A DNA stretch of 45,024 bases, from positions 1-45,024 of the forward strand of contig CALCOW010000150.1 of the NCBI GenBank assembly GCA_937899935.1, given 5' to 3'. The first letter of the stretch is position 1. Each line of letters begins with the position of its first letter. The translations under genes were made by a program, and so were the position numbers. This document shows, piece after piece, positions 33,462-42,914 of the stretch. The notes beneath the pieces were generated by a model, which was not told the origin of the DNA, did no database searches, and saw only the letters and a program-made list of their open reading frames with translations. The DNA is from an uncultured Phycisphaerae bacterium (GTDB taxonomy: Bacteria > Planctomycetota > Phycisphaerae > Phycisphaerales > SM1A02).

Positions 33462-36400
33462 TCACTGGCCAGGCATCGGCTCTGTGGGGTAGGGTGGTCG
33501 TGCTGGTTTTTCTGTGGCTTGGGTTTGCAACAATCGCATCGCCTCTTGGATACCCATATCTAATTGTGGATCGGCATTTGCATCGCGATCGGAAGGCGTA
33601 AGGGCGACCTCGATATCTGGTTCGACACCACGATTCTCAAGTGTCCATCCACCCTCCGCTTCCCACCAAGCGGCCTCTGGTTGCGTGTGATAGCCACCAT
33701 CAAGAAACGGCACCCCTTCGGAGATACCGATCACACCGCCCCATGTACGCGTGCCAATCAATGGTCCTAACTGCTTGCGCCGAAACATCGCTGGAAAGAT
33801 GTCGCCATCCGATCCAGCATGTTGATCTATGAGTGCGACCATTGGTCCTTCAAAAGTGCACCAAGGATAGGTCATGTCTATTCCATGACGAATGGAGTCG
33901 TAACCAAGCACTTCTCGAGCAAGCCGTTCAATGATCATCTGGCTCACAAAGCCGCCACCGTTATTGCGAATATCAATGATCAATGCGTCTTTTTTAATCT
34001 GTGGGTAGTAATAGCGACTAAACATCGTCAACCCAAGGCCGTCCATATCTGGGATGTGTAGATAGCCAACTTGGCCATCAGTCGCCTCCGCTACCATCTG
34101 TCGATTATTCTCAACCCAATCCAAGTAGCGCAAGGTCATTTCGTCAGCCAGTGCCTCTACCTCAATCACACGCGATTCAGACATCGGATCGTCGTCTTGA
34201 TTCTTGTCCCTCAATGAAAGACGTACGGTCTTACCTGCCTGCCCTTGCAAGTGCTTGTAAATATTGCTGTGAGCACTGACTGGCTGTCCATTGATTGCAA
34301 CAATGAGATCACCCTCGGAAACATCCTGCCACGCCGCATCTAATGGACTGGCCGCATCGCTGGTCCACCCTTGCGCTGGAAGAATACGGTCTATTCGAAA
34401 GCCATCCCTCTCAGCATGCCCATCAATACCAAGAAGGCCCACATCAATGTAATCAGCCCAATCTGCTGGATCACCGCCTCCGATATAGGCGTGACTGGCT
34501 TGTAATTCCCCATACATTTCGCCAATCAGATCATTGAGTTCTTCGCGAGAACCGATCTGAGGAAGCACGGCGCGATACTTCGCTCCAACAGCGTCCCAGT
34601 CGATACCACCCATGTTTGGTGCCCAGAAAAAATCCCTTTGTCTTCGCCAAGCTTCCTCAAACATATGTGACCACTCACTCGGAATGTCCACGTGTAACTG
34701 CTCCATGGATAAATCAACTGGCAACTCATCTCGTGTTTCGAGATCGAGAACCGCCATTCCCATATCACCTGAATAAGCAATCATGTTTCGGTCCATGTTA
34801 ATGGCGAATTCACCAACACCAGGAGCAATGAGCTCTGGCTCACCATCAATTGCATCCAATTTCATAATGCCATACTTGCCACCTGCCATATTGAGTTCCA
34901 TCCAATCGGCCTGCTCTTGTTGATCTAATCGCTCACCGGGCTCGTTGACATAAAGCAAGCCACCCCACGTTGCCTCAAGTCCAGCATATGAGCCCGCTGG
35001 CGTGGCAAACGTGTAATGACGGCGGGACAAACCCTCTGGATCTATTTCTATGGGCAATTCTTCATCAAAGTCCTCTTCATCATCCACCTCTTCATCGAAG
35101 TCCGACCACATTGGAGGCATGCTCCAATAGTCCACATCAAATTCGACTGACTGCATCGCCTTTGAATCTGGTGGAGGCGTATGCTCTGCCAATGGCACTG
35201 CCACCAGCCGATCGGTTGCGTCATGCACATGTTGAAAATCCAGGCTGCCCATCGCCGCAGAAAGATCTCTCCCAGAGACAAAGTACAAGTAAAGACCTGC
35301 TGGGTCCCAACGTGGCTGACTATCAGAGTGCAATCCATCGCTGATCGTAAACTTCTTTCTCGTATCGAGATTTAGTAAGTAAATCTGACTCACGCCAGTG
35401 TCCAGTGTCTGCGCGTATGCCAACCATTTACTATCTGGTGAAAAACGGTAGTCCGTCATCGGCTGTTGAGAATCGGTGGCAACCTTGATTGGCTCCAAGA
35501 GTGACATATTCGTGACATAAAGCGCAAAGGTTTTATCCCCATAAGCGATCCACTGGCCATCTGGTGACATTTGCGGTGGATATATCCACTTGTCGAGCAA
35601 ATCTGTGAGACCCATAGGCGATTCATCGCCGCTGGTTGAAAGTAAGGCCAGTTGCTGTTCACCTGAGCGATCTGTGATGATCAACAACTCATCTTCCGTA
35701 ACAAATGTAGCGCCCCATTCACGAACACCACTGGTTCGGGTGAGGCGTCGAGCCGTGCCATCAACCGGAACCATCACCAATTCACCGCGAGCCTCAACAA
35801 GAATCTCGTCACCTGCTGGGGACAGCGCAAAGGAGGTCATGTTCTCTTCAAGAGCAACGTGTCGTGGTCGCGATGCCACTCGATCACTGGCTATCGCAAT
35901 GGGAAGGTGCTCAACCCGTTCATCTGTTGTGAACCGCCCAAGTTGTCCTCCCTGTGAGAAAATGATTTGATTCCCACCGGGCTTCGCATCGTGACTTGGC
36001 CAACGAATATCGTGGGCCCTGACACCTTGAGATAAATCATTTGATGCGACCATCGTTGTGTGCTGTTTCAGATCTTCGCCATTTGGTGACATCGAAAATA
36101 TGTTCGGGGTACCACCGCGATCTGATAGAAAATAAACTCGACCCTGCATCCACATGGGATACATATCGTTGGCATCACTCTCTGTAAGCTTCGTGTAACT
36201 GCCACCAACAAGGTTGGCCACCCAGATATCGGGCGCTGTGCCTCCGCGATAGCGTTTCCAAGTCCAATCTTCGTTTGAGTGTGGTGTAAATGCGAGCTGA
36301 TTTCCACTCGAACTGAATGATGCTTGTGTACCCTCGCCAAAAGGAAGTCGCTCGGGCATACCGCCAGCTCGTGAGATTGACATGAGTTCGTCTCGATCAA

Positions 36401-36824
36401 GCGGATGGGCGCGAGCTGTACGAAAGAGAATGCGTTGACCATCGGGTGACCAAGCCACCGCGCGATCTGTTGCGGGGTGAAAAGTTAATCTTTGAGGACT
36501 TCCCCCAGCAACTGGCATGACATAGATGTCCGTATTGCCATCATATTCGCCAGAAAAAGCGACCCACTGACCATTTGGACTGAGGATAGGATCAGACTCA
36601 CTTCCATCACTACTCGTCAGTCGATGCGCAAGAATGGTCCCTTGCTCGTTCGTGTTGGAGAGAACCGCAGAAAAGAGATCACCCTCGCTAACAAAGACAA
36701 CTTGGTCACCAGTAATTGTTGGATGTGTGTAGTAGCCGCTTTCTTGCGCCTCGAGTGGTGTATCTAAAAACACCAGGAAGCTTAAAGCCAACAGTACATG
36801 GGCGTGGGGAATTCTTAATCTCAT
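33462..36824 (-). CDS. Secreted tricorn protease
   Basis: 1120 residues from the ATG at 36824, where GGAG lies 8 bases upstream. The longer frame to 36890 has no such site. A Sec signal peptide ends near residue 26 (LDTPLEAQES). Two beta-propeller regions follow, with repeated SPDGQWVAF/SPDSKWLAY-type blades (about 50-310 and 330-560). The C1 and PDZ-like parts precede an S41 catalytic domain with QASHAY (S777, H778), IDIRNNGGG and the catalytic Ser in QHAGSDGDIF (S1005). The late Glu is in LENRG (E1063). The set matches tricorn protease, a peptide-degrading enzyme. A 30-residue acidic insert (about 570-595) is present. Here it is exported, unlike the cytosolic archaeal enzyme. Confidence 0.92.
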   Translation of the reverse strand: MRLRIPHAHVLLALSFLVFLDTPLEAQESGYYTHPTITGDQVVFVSEGDLFSAVLSNTNEQGTILAHRLTSSDGSESDPILSPNGQWVAFSGEYDGNTDIYVMPVAGGSPQRLTFHPATDRAVAWSPDGQRILFRTARAHPLDRDELMSISRAGGMPERLPFGEGTQASFSSSGNQLAFTPHSNEDWTWKRYRGGTAPDIWVANLVGGSYTKLTESDANDMYPMWMQGRVYFLSDRGGTPNIFSMSPNGEDLKQHTTMVASNDLSQGVRAHDIRWPSHDAKPGGNQIIFSQGGQLGRFTTDERVEHLPIAIASDRVASRPRHVALEENMTSFALSPAGDEILVEARGELVMVPVDGTARRLTRTSGVREWGATFVTEDELLIITDRSGEQQLALLSTSGDESPMGLTDLLDKWIYPPQMSPDGQWIAYGDKTFALYVTNMSLLEPIKVATDSQQPMTDYRFSPDSKWLAYAQTLDTGVSQIYLLNLDTRKKFTISDGLHSDSQPRWDPAGLYLYFVSGRDLSAAMGSLDFQHVHDATDRLVAVPLAEHTPPPDSKAMQSVEFDVDYWSMPPMWSDFDEEVDDEEDFDEELPIEIDPEGLSRRHYTFATPAGSYAGLEATWGGLLYVNEPGERLDQQEQADWMELNMAGGKYGIMKLDAIDGEPELIAPGVGEFAINMDRNMIAYSGDMGMAVLDLETRDELPVDLSMEQLHVDIPSEWSHMFEEAWRRQRDFFWAPNMGGIDWDAVGAKYRAVLPQIGSREELNDLIGEMYGELQASHAYIGGGDPADWADYIDVGLLGIDGHAERDGFRIDRILPAQGWTSDAASPLDAAWQDVSEGDLIVAINGQPVSAHSNIYKHLQGQAGKTVRLSLRDKNQDDDPMSESRVIEVEALADEMTLRYLDWVENNRQMVAEATDGQVGYLHIPDMDGLGLTMFSRYYYPQIKKDALIIDIRNNGGGFVSQMIIERLAREVLGYDSIRHGIDMTYPWCTFEGPMVALIDQHAGSDGDIFPAMFRRKQLGPLIGTRTWGGVIGISEGVPFLDGGYHTQPEAAWWEAEGGWTLENRGVEPDIEVALTPSDRDANADPQLDMGIQEAMRLLQTQATEKPARPPYPTEPMPGQ

Positions 36825-36906
36825 TTCTATTCTCCAACAGATGGTACAGACGGGCACAGAACTGCCAGGATAAGCAGCAAAGGCAATCAAGCCTAGGGCG
36901 GAGTTG

Positions 36907-37149
36907 CTATTGTCGCGATATTGACCAGACGGTCAGCCAGACGAAGGCTGTCAATGATGTAAGAAAGGCAATGATGCCAATCCACGTCCAGAGACCGCCA
37001 TTGCCCACCGCAATGACAACGCAGCCGACGACCGCAACAATAGAGATGATCAAAAGAAGTCGAGGCGATGCGGTGCTTGTCAGCTCGCCTTGCACCCATT
37101 CCTTCTCGGGCTTCAAAAGCCCCATCTTCTCAAGGTCTTTTAGGCTCAT
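36907..37149 (-). CDS. Small two-pass membrane protein
   Basis: 80 residues. A hydrophilic N-terminus (MSLKDLEKMGLLKPEKEWVQ) is followed by two hydrophobic helices (LLLIISIVAVVGCVVIAVG and IGIIAFLTSLTAFVWLTVW). It begins in an ATGA overlap with the end of the APC permease gene, so it is translated by coupling and is probably related to it. Family not recognised. A subunit or modulator role is inference. Confidence 0.6.
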   Translation of the reverse strand: MSLKDLEKMGLLKPEKEWVQGELTSTASPRLLLIISIVAVVGCVVIAVGNGGLWTWIGIIAFLTSLTAFVWLTVWSISRQ

Positions 37150-39662
37150 GTAACTGGCTCCCTCGAGAGTAAGAAGTCAATGACTTTTTGCAATGCAAAC
37201 TTAGCCCGACCAGTTTTCATTTTCACCATCAACATTGGACCATCGTATTGGGAGGCAATCGCAAAGTGAAGATGTGTGAAGGAACGGCGTGTCAACCATG
37301 TTTCTGCGGCAGCACCCAGAATCAATAGATCTGCTTTCTGAGCTGCCTCACTAATAGGTACCACAATGCCACGTTCTTGCTTGCGTGTAATCTCTATCGG
37401 AAGATCTCTTAGAGGCGTACGGTTTGTGACCTCATCATCACCAAAGATCTCATTAAGAAGTTCTTCGTCATTGAATTCATCCTCTGTGTTAGGTCGCACA
37501 ATGCGAAGAAGTTCGATCACCGTTTCGGGGCCAGCGATCATCTCAGCAACACGGACTGAGTATCGAACCTGAGTTGGATTGGCGCAGGGGATGAGAATTC
37601 GCTTTGGATCATCTGGAATGGTGCCACGCAAAACGACCGTGTTAGCGTCTGCTTCTGCCAGAACACTATCGACTTCGGCGCCGATAAATAAACCCCGTCG
37701 CCTCGTAAGACTTGTGTGCTTACTTCGTGGTCCAGCCCAACCCATAACGAGCGTCTCTATCTTTCTTTCTTCAATCGTCTCAACGATCGATTGCGATGGG
37801 ATTCTTGAGAGGCGCACAAGACCGGCGCCTTGGCTACCCTTGGTATGTAGCTCATCCAACCCCTCGTTGACTACTGCCCTCGCCTCGCGAATGAAACGGC
37901 CGGCTGAAGCGTATGGAAGCTGCTCTGGAACCGCGACCACGTGAAGAACAATGATTGAACAACTTCCCTCATTCCAATTCGCCAGTCGCGCTGCTAAGTC
38001 AAGGAGGGGCGCTTTTGTACGAGGGTTAGCAACTGGAACCAAAATGCGTGCGTTTGAATCGGGGACGAGATCTTTATGTTCAAAAACGACTGGGGAAGCA
38101 CGATAGTCGTGTTCCTGTTTACGTGAGTAGGCATAGTAGAGAATAAGGCCTAGCGCAATCCAGCCCACCGCAATGGCGAGAGATATTGGCATATAAACGA
38201 AGAGAAAAACGGCAACTGCAAGCTGCCCGACAATAGCAATAATTGGAATAACTGGGAACGCTGGCGAAACAAATCCAAACCTCAGTTTGTCGCCATACTT
38301 TCGACGGATAGTGATGCTCGATAGGTTCACAATCGCGAAGACTAAAAGAAACAGTACACACGTTGCAGCTGCAACCGTCTCAACAGGTAAAGCAAGCGCT
38401 GTGATAAGAATGATCAGACCGCTTGCGAGCAGGGCAACAACTGGGGTACGTGTCTTTGGTGAGATGGCTGCCATTGCTGAAGGTAAATAACGATCACGAC
38501 CCATTGCAAAACTTACGCGAGTTGAGCTGTAGGTAGTTGCATTCAACGCACTCATTGTTGCAAGGACGGCCCCGATCACCAGGAGAATAGCGCCGGTACC
38601 CCACGGGAAAAACTGGTTGGCCGCGGTGGCCACACCCAATTCACCCTTGGATGCCATGTATTGCCACGTCTCACTGGCAAGCCAGCCTTCATTCAGCGTT
38701 GCTTGGTTTTGTGAAGCCAGAAGATCGTGCTCTGGTATCGAAAGGGCACCAAGACATACAACAGCAACCAGCACATAAATTGGGATCACAATCAAAAGTG
38801 AAATGAACACCGCACGAGGTATGTTTCTTCGGGGCTCAACAACCTCCTCACCAGCCTGCACAATGATCTCATAGCCTTCAAATGCGATAAACGTCAAGCC
38901 CATTGCTACAAGCACCCCACCAAAGCCATTGGGCAGCAGGGGCGTGAACTTGCTCCCAACAGACGTCACTGCAAGCCCCTCGCCCGAGGCGCCGCCATTA
39001 AACATTGTTGCAAGACCAACCAATATAAATATGCCAATGACGACGATCTTTGCCAGGGTGATGATGTTGCCTGCTTTGCCAGTTTCACTTGATCCGCGAT
39101 AGTTGATCCAAATGAAGAACAAGCAGACCAGGAGTGTGAGCCCTTTTGAGATCCAGATTGCGTCGATACCAAAGAGGGTGCCGACAGAATGTGGGTCCGT
39201 CGTTGGTCCCACTTCGCCCCAGCCAAATATTGTCTGCATACCCCAAACCAGGTAAACACCAAAGATGGCGGCATACAGCGCACCGGCAACAGCATGGGCC
39301 AGCCAATCCATCCAGCCGGCAAGGAAAGCGCATGGGCCTGGCAATCCAAACTTGACCCACAAGTAGCCGCCACCAGCACCAGGTATAGCGCTGCCAATCT
39401 CGGCATAGACCATTGCCGTTAAAAGTGTGAGAACGCCATTGAGACAAAAGGCCAAGATAAGCCCCGGCCCAGCAGCGCCAGCGGCGATGCCCACCAAAGC
39501 GAAAATGCCCGCACCAATCATGGCTCCAACACCCACCATTGTGATGTCCAAGAGCTTTAGATTGCGAGCCAGCTGTGTGACCGCTGGCCAATGGCCAGCA
39601 TCCGCCAGCACCGTATCGGCTTGCTCAGTATGAGGTGGGGTGGGGGCGTCCTTTGAAGCCAT
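37146..39662 (-). CDS. APC-superfamily amino acid permease with tandem universal-stress-protein domains
   Basis: 838 residues. The first ~510 residues form a 12-helix transporter with TM1 GVGAMIGAGIFALVG, the unwound helix that binds substrate in ApcT/GadC-like permeases, and GLTFIAFEGYEIIVQAGEEV in TM6. After about residue 540 a soluble tail carries two UspA-type folds, one with ARILVPVANPRTKAPLLDLA and one with KRILIPCANPTQVRYSVRVA. The tail probably binds nucleotide or signals transport state. Cationic or neutral amino acids are the expected substrates, which cannot be narrowed. A small membrane protein is coupled downstream, and the B12/MeaB gene lies upstream on the same strand. Confidence 0.88.
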   Translation of the reverse strand: MASKDAPTPPHTEQADTVLADAGHWPAVTQLARNLKLLDITMVGVGAMIGAGIFALVGIAAGAAGPGLILAFCLNGVLTLLTAMVYAEIGSAIPGAGGGYLWVKFGLPGPCAFLAGWMDWLAHAVAGALYAAIFGVYLVWGMQTIFGWGEVGPTTDPHSVGTLFGIDAIWISKGLTLLVCLFFIWINYRGSSETGKAGNIITLAKIVVIGIFILVGLATMFNGGASGEGLAVTSVGSKFTPLLPNGFGGVLVAMGLTFIAFEGYEIIVQAGEEVVEPRRNIPRAVFISLLIVIPIYVLVAVVCLGALSIPEHDLLASQNQATLNEGWLASETWQYMASKGELGVATAANQFFPWGTGAILLVIGAVLATMSALNATTYSSTRVSFAMGRDRYLPSAMAAISPKTRTPVVALLASGLIILITALALPVETVAAATCVLFLLVFAIVNLSSITIRRKYGDKLRFGFVSPAFPVIPIIAIVGQLAVAVFLFVYMPISLAIAVGWIALGLILYYAYSRKQEHDYRASPVVFEHKDLVPDSNARILVPVANPRTKAPLLDLAARLANWNEGSCSIIVLHVVAVPEQLPYASAGRFIREARAVVNEGLDELHTKGSQGAGLVRLSRIPSQSIVETIEERKIETLVMGWAGPRSKHTSLTRRRGLFIGAEVDSVLAEADANTVVLRGTIPDDPKRILIPCANPTQVRYSVRVAEMIAGPETVIELLRIVRPNTEDEFNDEELLNEIFGDDEVTNRTPLRDLPIEITRKQERGIVVPISEAAQKADLLILGAAAETWLTRRSFTHLHFAIASQYDGPMLMVKMKTGRAKFALQKVIDFLLSREPVT

Positions 39663-39716
39663 GGGTGGGCAGTGTACCGCAGCCTTAGATGCTCATTGTG
39701 GGGGCAGGTGTAAAGC

Positions 39717-40853
39717 TCAGCTGGATTGGCCTGGCAACCCACTTAAACCGCTGAGTAGCTCGGGAATACCCTTGCCACGCGTTGCAACGGTCTCGAATAT
39801 CTGCCGGCCCTCCGCAATATCGAGAAGTTCGCGAACCAGTTTATTTTCACCCTCAAAGTCGGCTTTATTGACCACAAATAGATCTGCGATCTCCAGAATA
39901 CCGGCCTTATCCATTTGGACTGAGTCCCCCATTCCAGGAACCACAACGACCACCGTGGTATCAACGTGGTTACGGATGGCACAGTCATTTTGACCCGCGC
40001 CAACAGTCTCAACAATCACGGTGTCAAAGCCCGCTCCACCAAGCAACTCGATCGTATCTGAGAGCCCTGAGTAGTCTTCTCCGACAATAGCTAGGCTTCT
40101 ATAGAAAACCGATTCGTCTACTTTATTAAAATCAACGCGGAGCCGATCCCCTAAAAGGGCGCCACTCGTAATTGGGCTCATTGGATCGAACGCAACCACA
40201 GCCAACTTACCACCCTCTCGAACGATCTCTGATGCCATTGAAGCAACCAATGTTGACTTGCCTGCACCAGGGGCACCGGTTAATCCAATCACATGTTGGG
40301 GTCGTCGCCGTGGAGCGTCACCAATCGGTCGCCCCAACTGTGCGAGTGTAATCTGCCTCGCTAATGCTGCAGTGGGATGCTCAAAGGATTTTTCGGAATA
40401 GGGCTTTGTCGCCTCAATCACACTATCAATGATGCTTGTCATGCTGGTGCCAGTGTGAAAGACTCTCGCAACACCAGCGTCTTCTAATGCCTTGATATCC
40501 GATTTAGGAATGATCCCACCAATGTTGATCGTCATATCCCCACGACCAAGATCTCGACATTCCTGAATAAGCCTTGGCACCAAAACCAAGTGTGAGTTGC
40601 TCATCATTGAACCAGCAATACAGTCAACATCTTCATCGCGCGCTGCGATCGCGAGGCTGCGGGGAGTCTGCCAAAGACCCGAGTAGATGACATGTACACC
40701 ACTATCACGCATTGCTCTGGCAATGAGCTTCACTCCACGATCGTGTCCATCCAGACCCATCTTGCCCAACAACACTCTTGGACGGTGGTCCGTTCCGATG
40801 CAACGATCCACTCGCTCTAGACTTGTTGTCGGTTCTGTGATTGCCTTTGCCAT
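39717..40853 (-). CDS. Cobalamin-binding domain fused to MeaB-type GTPase
   Basis: 378 residues. Residues 25-150 are a methylmalonyl-CoA-mutase-type B12-binding domain with the DxHxxG motif (D35-G-H37-D-R-G40 in GLDGHDRG) and the later SMMSNSH and NIGGIIP strands. From about 188 it is a MeaB/ArgK GTPase: Walker A GAPGAGKST (193-201), AFDPMSPITSGALLGDRLRV, VETVGAGQND (281-290) and NKAD (329-332). MeaB chaperones protect and load adenosylcobalamin mutases. The order B12 then GTPase matches the first two parts of fused IcmF, but the mutase barrel is absent and the C-terminal dimerisation helices are short. A partner mutase is expected elsewhere in the genome. Confidence 0.88.
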   Translation of the reverse strand: MAKAITEPTTSLERVDRCIGTDHRPRVLLGKMGLDGHDRGVKLIARAMRDSGVHVIYSGLWQTPRSLAIAARDEDVDCIAGSMMSNSHLVLVPRLIQECRDLGRGDMTINIGGIIPKSDIKALEDAGVARVFHTGTSMTSIIDSVIEATKPYSEKSFEHPTAALARQITLAQLGRPIGDAPRRRPQHVIGLTGAPGAGKSTLVASMASEIVREGGKLAVVAFDPMSPITSGALLGDRLRVDFNKVDESVFYRSLAIVGEDYSGLSDTIELLGGAGFDTVIVETVGAGQNDCAIRNHVDTTVVVVVPGMGDSVQMDKAGILEIADLFVVNKADFEGENKLVRELLDIAEGRQIFETVATRGKGIPELLSGLSGLPGQSS

Positions 40854-41016
40854 GCGTGTCTAGTTTCTCGCTTCCAAGGTACCCTTATTGTGAGGATGGG
40901 GCTGGCAGCCAGTCCTCGAGTCAAAAGACAAAAAGTCAGTGCCAAGGGGTCCAAAATAGCAGGGAATGCCAACTTCTGTATTTGTGGCCTTGTGGGTGGC
41001 TATACTCCACCTTCCC

Positions 41017-42870
41017 ATGAACACCGCTGCCCCCAAGGATCAGCCTCAGAGCTTAACCGGTCGCATTGATAGCCTTCTGCGAGCGGCGATTGCCACTGTG
41101 CTCGAAGATCCCTCTGCGGATGTTGACCCTCTGATTCGTGCCAGCAGCAATCCAGATCATGGTGACTTTCAGGCCAATGTGGCCATGTCACTGGCCAAGA
41201 AACTCGGGCAAAAGCCGCGTGACCTGGCTGAAGCAATTGTGGCTGCCACTGAACTTGGCGAGCTTGCTGAACCAATGGAGGTTGCTGGCCCAGGTTTTAT
41301 CAACATCACACTCAAGCCGAGCGCTATCGCGACACAACTCGAAGCGATGAGTAATGAAAATCTCGGTGTGATTTCAGATGATGATGCGCACCCGATTGTG
41401 ATTGACCTCTGTAGTGTCAATGTGGCTAAGACGCTGCATGTGGGACATCTTCGCTCAACTATTATTGGCGACGCGTTGGCTCGGGTGCTCGAGCGCTTAG
41501 GCCGAACGGTTCTGCGTGAAAATCATCTTGGCGATTGGGGACTTCCGATTGCGCTGGTCCTTGATCGACTTCGAAAAGATTCTGTCGATCTAGATCAACT
41601 ACAGTTGGAAGATCTTGATCATGCGTACCGAATTGCTCAACAAGCAATTAAGGCCGATCCAAGAGGTCTTGATGTCGCACGTCAACGAGCTCTCTCACAT
41701 CGAGTTGCTGAACTAGAAGCCCAACAGCGAGGCGCTGATGAAGCGCTCGATTCTGCAAAACAGGTTCTCATCGGACTGCAACAAGGTGATCCAGAGCTCG
41801 TCTCCCAATGGGAAAAACTCATCGATTGCACCATGCGTTCTGTTTATGAGATGCTTGACTCGTTGGGCTCAAAGCTTGGCCCGGAACACAACCGTGGTGA
41901 GTCCTTTTACCGAGACCTTTTAGCAAGCACTGTTGAGACATTTGAGTCTGCAGGGGTGGCAAAGGCCAATCAAGGCGCCTTGGTTGTCGCCTTTGAAGAT
42001 CGAGAACGACCGTTGTTGATCCGTAAGTCTGATGGAGGCTTCTTATACGCCACTACAGATCTCGCCGCTATTGACCACCGAGTGCATGTGTTGGGTGCAG
42101 ACAGATTGCTCTACGTTGTTGATGCGCGACAACGAGACCACTTCCGTGACGTCTTTGACGCTGCTCGACTCATCGGCTGGGACAAGACAGCTGATGGTCA
42201 TAAAGTCGAGTTTTCACATGTTGCTTTCGGGTCCGTGCTCGGCAAGGATAAGAAGCCACTAAAAACACGAAGCGGCGATAACATCTCGCTGAGCTCCTTG
42301 CTCAACGAAGCCATGAGCCGTGGGCAAGCGGAGGTTCATCGGCGGGCGGCTGATCCCAAATCACCCACCCATGGTCTAGAAGAGTCACTTTTAGACGCAA
42401 CTGGTGCTGCCATCGGAATTGGTGCCGTTAAATATGCCGATTTAAGCAATGATCTGCTTCGTGACTACGTCTTCGATATGGACAGAATGATTTCCTTTGA
42501 AGGCAACACTGGACCATATTTGCAGTACGCCCATGCTCGGGTCTGCTCTATCTTTGCGCGCTCAGATGGCTCACCATTTGAAGATCAGCCTCTGATGCTC
42601 GATGAGCCAGAGGAGCGAGCTTTGGGATTAATGTTGCTTGCCTATGGTCCAGTCATTACTGATGTTGCGGCCAGCCTTGAGCCGCACCGCCTTTGCCAAT
42701 ACCTCTATCGACTTTCTGAATCGTACAACAGCTTCTATCAACAATGTCCCGTTCTGAAGACAGAAGACCCCGCGGTCCGAAAATCTCGACTGCGACTCTG
42801 TGATCTGGTGCGCCGCGTGCTTGCTGATGGCCTTGACCTACTTGGCATTGAAGCACCGCAGCGGATGTAA
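41017..42870 (+). CDS. argS: Arginyl-tRNA synthetase
   Basis: 617 residues from the ATG at 41017. A longer frame from 40966 adds 17 residues without family support. The N-terminal additional domain is present (NPDHGDFQANVAMSLAK). The class I HIGH signature is HVGH in VNVAKTLHVGHLRSTIIGD. YATTDLAAIDHR, GSVLGKDKKPLKTRSGDNIS (in place of KMSKS) and the anticodon-binding end YLYRLSESYNSFYQQCPVL are conserved. It attaches arginine to its tRNAs. TATACT at 41001-41006 sits so close to the ATG that a near-leaderless transcript is possible, but no -35 is seen. Confidence 0.97.
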   Translation: MNTAAPKDQPQSLTGRIDSLLRAAIATVLEDPSADVDPLIRASSNPDHGDFQANVAMSLAKKLGQKPRDLAEAIVAATELGELAEPMEVAGPGFINITLKPSAIATQLEAMSNENLGVISDDDAHPIVIDLCSVNVAKTLHVGHLRSTIIGDALARVLERLGRTVLRENHLGDWGLPIALVLDRLRKDSVDLDQLQLEDLDHAYRIAQQAIKADPRGLDVARQRALSHRVAELEAQQRGADEALDSAKQVLIGLQQGDPELVSQWEKLIDCTMRSVYEMLDSLGSKLGPEHNRGESFYRDLLASTVETFESAGVAKANQGALVVAFEDRERPLLIRKSDGGFLYATTDLAAIDHRVHVLGADRLLYVVDARQRDHFRDVFDAARLIGWDKTADGHKVEFSHVAFGSVLGKDKKPLKTRSGDNISLSSLLNEAMSRGQAEVHRRAADPKSPTHGLEESLLDATGAAIGIGAVKYADLSNDLLRDYVFDMDRMISFEGNTGPYLQYAHARVCSIFARSDGSPFEDQPLMLDEPEERALGLMLLAYGPVITDVAASLEPHRLCQYLYRLSESYNSFYQQCPVLKTEDPAVRKSRLRLCDLVRRVLADGLDLLGIEAPQRM

Positions 42871-42914
42871 CAGATTGACGCTGAAATTTAAACACATTGA
42901 GGAAGAGTATTCTC

